NCBI GenBank assembly: GCA_036567945.1
Contig: DATCTM010000105.1
Location: forward strand, 1 to 64,000
Length of the DNA: 64,000 nucleotides
Direction: 5' to 3'
Source of the DNA: BRH-c54 sp036567945
GTDB taxonomy: Bacteria; Bacteroidota; Bacteroidia; Flavobacteriales_E; Vicingaceae
Shown here: positions 63,851 through 64,000 of the stretch, piece by piece
Layout: each line of letters begins with the position of its first letter
Position numbering within the stretch: the first letter of the stretch is position 1
Translations under genes and position numbers: made by a program
Notes under the pieces: generated by a model
Seen by the model: the letters and a program-made list of their open reading frames with translations, nothing else
Database searches by the model: none
Told to the model about the DNA's origin: nothing

Positions 63851-64000
63851 TTATTTACTTAACGCTTCACTGATAGAAATTTTCTTTCCATTAAAATAAG
63901 CTACAATAAATGCATCGGAATAACCTTTGTCATTTATTTTTTGTAGCGATCGCTTTGCAGCTTCATAAGTAGGAAAACTACCTGCAATGTATCTAAAGTA
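63851..64000 (-). CDS. C-terminal end of a SPOR-like domain protein (cut off by the window)
   Basis: The minus-strand frame from the right edge to TAA at 63851-63853 encodes YFRYIAGSFPTYEAAKRS...KGYSDAFIVAYFNGKKISISEALSK. The pattern (aG.f.t...A...l..i...G..dAfvva..nGk.is) is that of SPOR-type peptidoglycan-binding domains at the C-terminus of Bacteroidota envelope proteins. The rest of the gene lies outside the window. Confidence 0.72.
   Translation of the reverse strand, partial: YFRYIAGSFPTYEAAKRSLQKINDKGYSDAFIVAYFNGKKISISEALSK

Overview
The window is AT-rich chromosomal DNA from a member of the Bacteroidota, most likely Flavobacteriales or a close relative. The evidence is type IX secretion (T9SS) genes and substrates with 'YPNP...G' C-terminal sorting domains, the long insert-containing form of IspG, a Bacteroidota-type miaB - sigma54 activator - lptE run, LptE-like and other short-lipobox lipoproteins, start codons without Shine-Dalgarno sequences, and many TAnnTTTG promoter boxes. 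Genes are dense: no gap exceeds about 290 bases. I see no tRNA, rRNA, CRISPR array, transposase or phage gene.

Layout. 1-2.8 kb: a cut-off YitT-type membrane protein and ispG. 3-7.1 kb: a 1388-residue exported protein of unknown function with odd codon use, preceded by a pair of direct repeats that fit the LytTR-regulator binding pattern. 7.2-8.5 kb: tadA and pssA. 8.7-15 kb: a PorV-family barrel protein and a 1699-residue C25-peptidase protein, read as the paralogous T9SS pair PorV2/PorU2. 15-19.3 kb: prfC, a tandem universal stress protein, a MORN-repeat protein and mnmA, as one minus-strand operon. 19.5-21.7 kb: hpt, adk, obgE. 21.8-23.8 kb: paaZ. 24-27.8 kb: miaB, a sensor-less sigma54 activator, lptE and a lipoprotein. 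27.8-33.1 kb: ferredoxin plus U32 protein, a T9SS cargo protein, a lipoprotein and aspS. 33.2-37.1 kb: the phenylacetyl-CoA epoxygenase genes, paaE divergent from paaABCD. 37.3-45 kb: an M43 metalloprotease with T9SS tail, ubiX, a beta-barrel protein, purD, a response regulator with a degenerate receiver, folA, an M61 peptidase, a small unknown protein and a cold-shock protein.

45-62.8 kb is an exopolysaccharide or capsule locus of the Wzx/Wzy type. It holds six glycosyltransferases (four GT4-like, two GT2-like), an O-antigen ligase/polymerase-like membrane protein, an asparagine synthase, a SAM methyltransferase, a hexapeptide acyltransferase, a divergent TylF-type O-methyltransferase plus sulfotransferase pair, a flippase, a Wzc-type tyrosine kinase with a Gly-Tyr tail, and an OmpA-family protein. 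No Wza-type export protein lies inside the window. The right edge has a lipoprotein and the C-terminal end of a SPOR-like protein.

How the genes connect. PaaABCDE makes the ring epoxide of phenylacetyl-CoA and PaaZ opens and oxidises the ring, so the two paa groups belong to one pathway although 9 kb separates them. TadA, MnmA, MiaB and the U32 protein all act, or are likely to act, on tRNA anticodon loops. The points most worth following are the LytTR-like operator with the mosaic 1388-residue gene, the probably phosphorylation-independent response regulator with a hairpin at its start codon, the PorV2/PorU2 pair with TTG starts, the overlapping U32/ferredoxin pair, and the sulfotransferase/methyltransferase pair in the polysaccharide locus.
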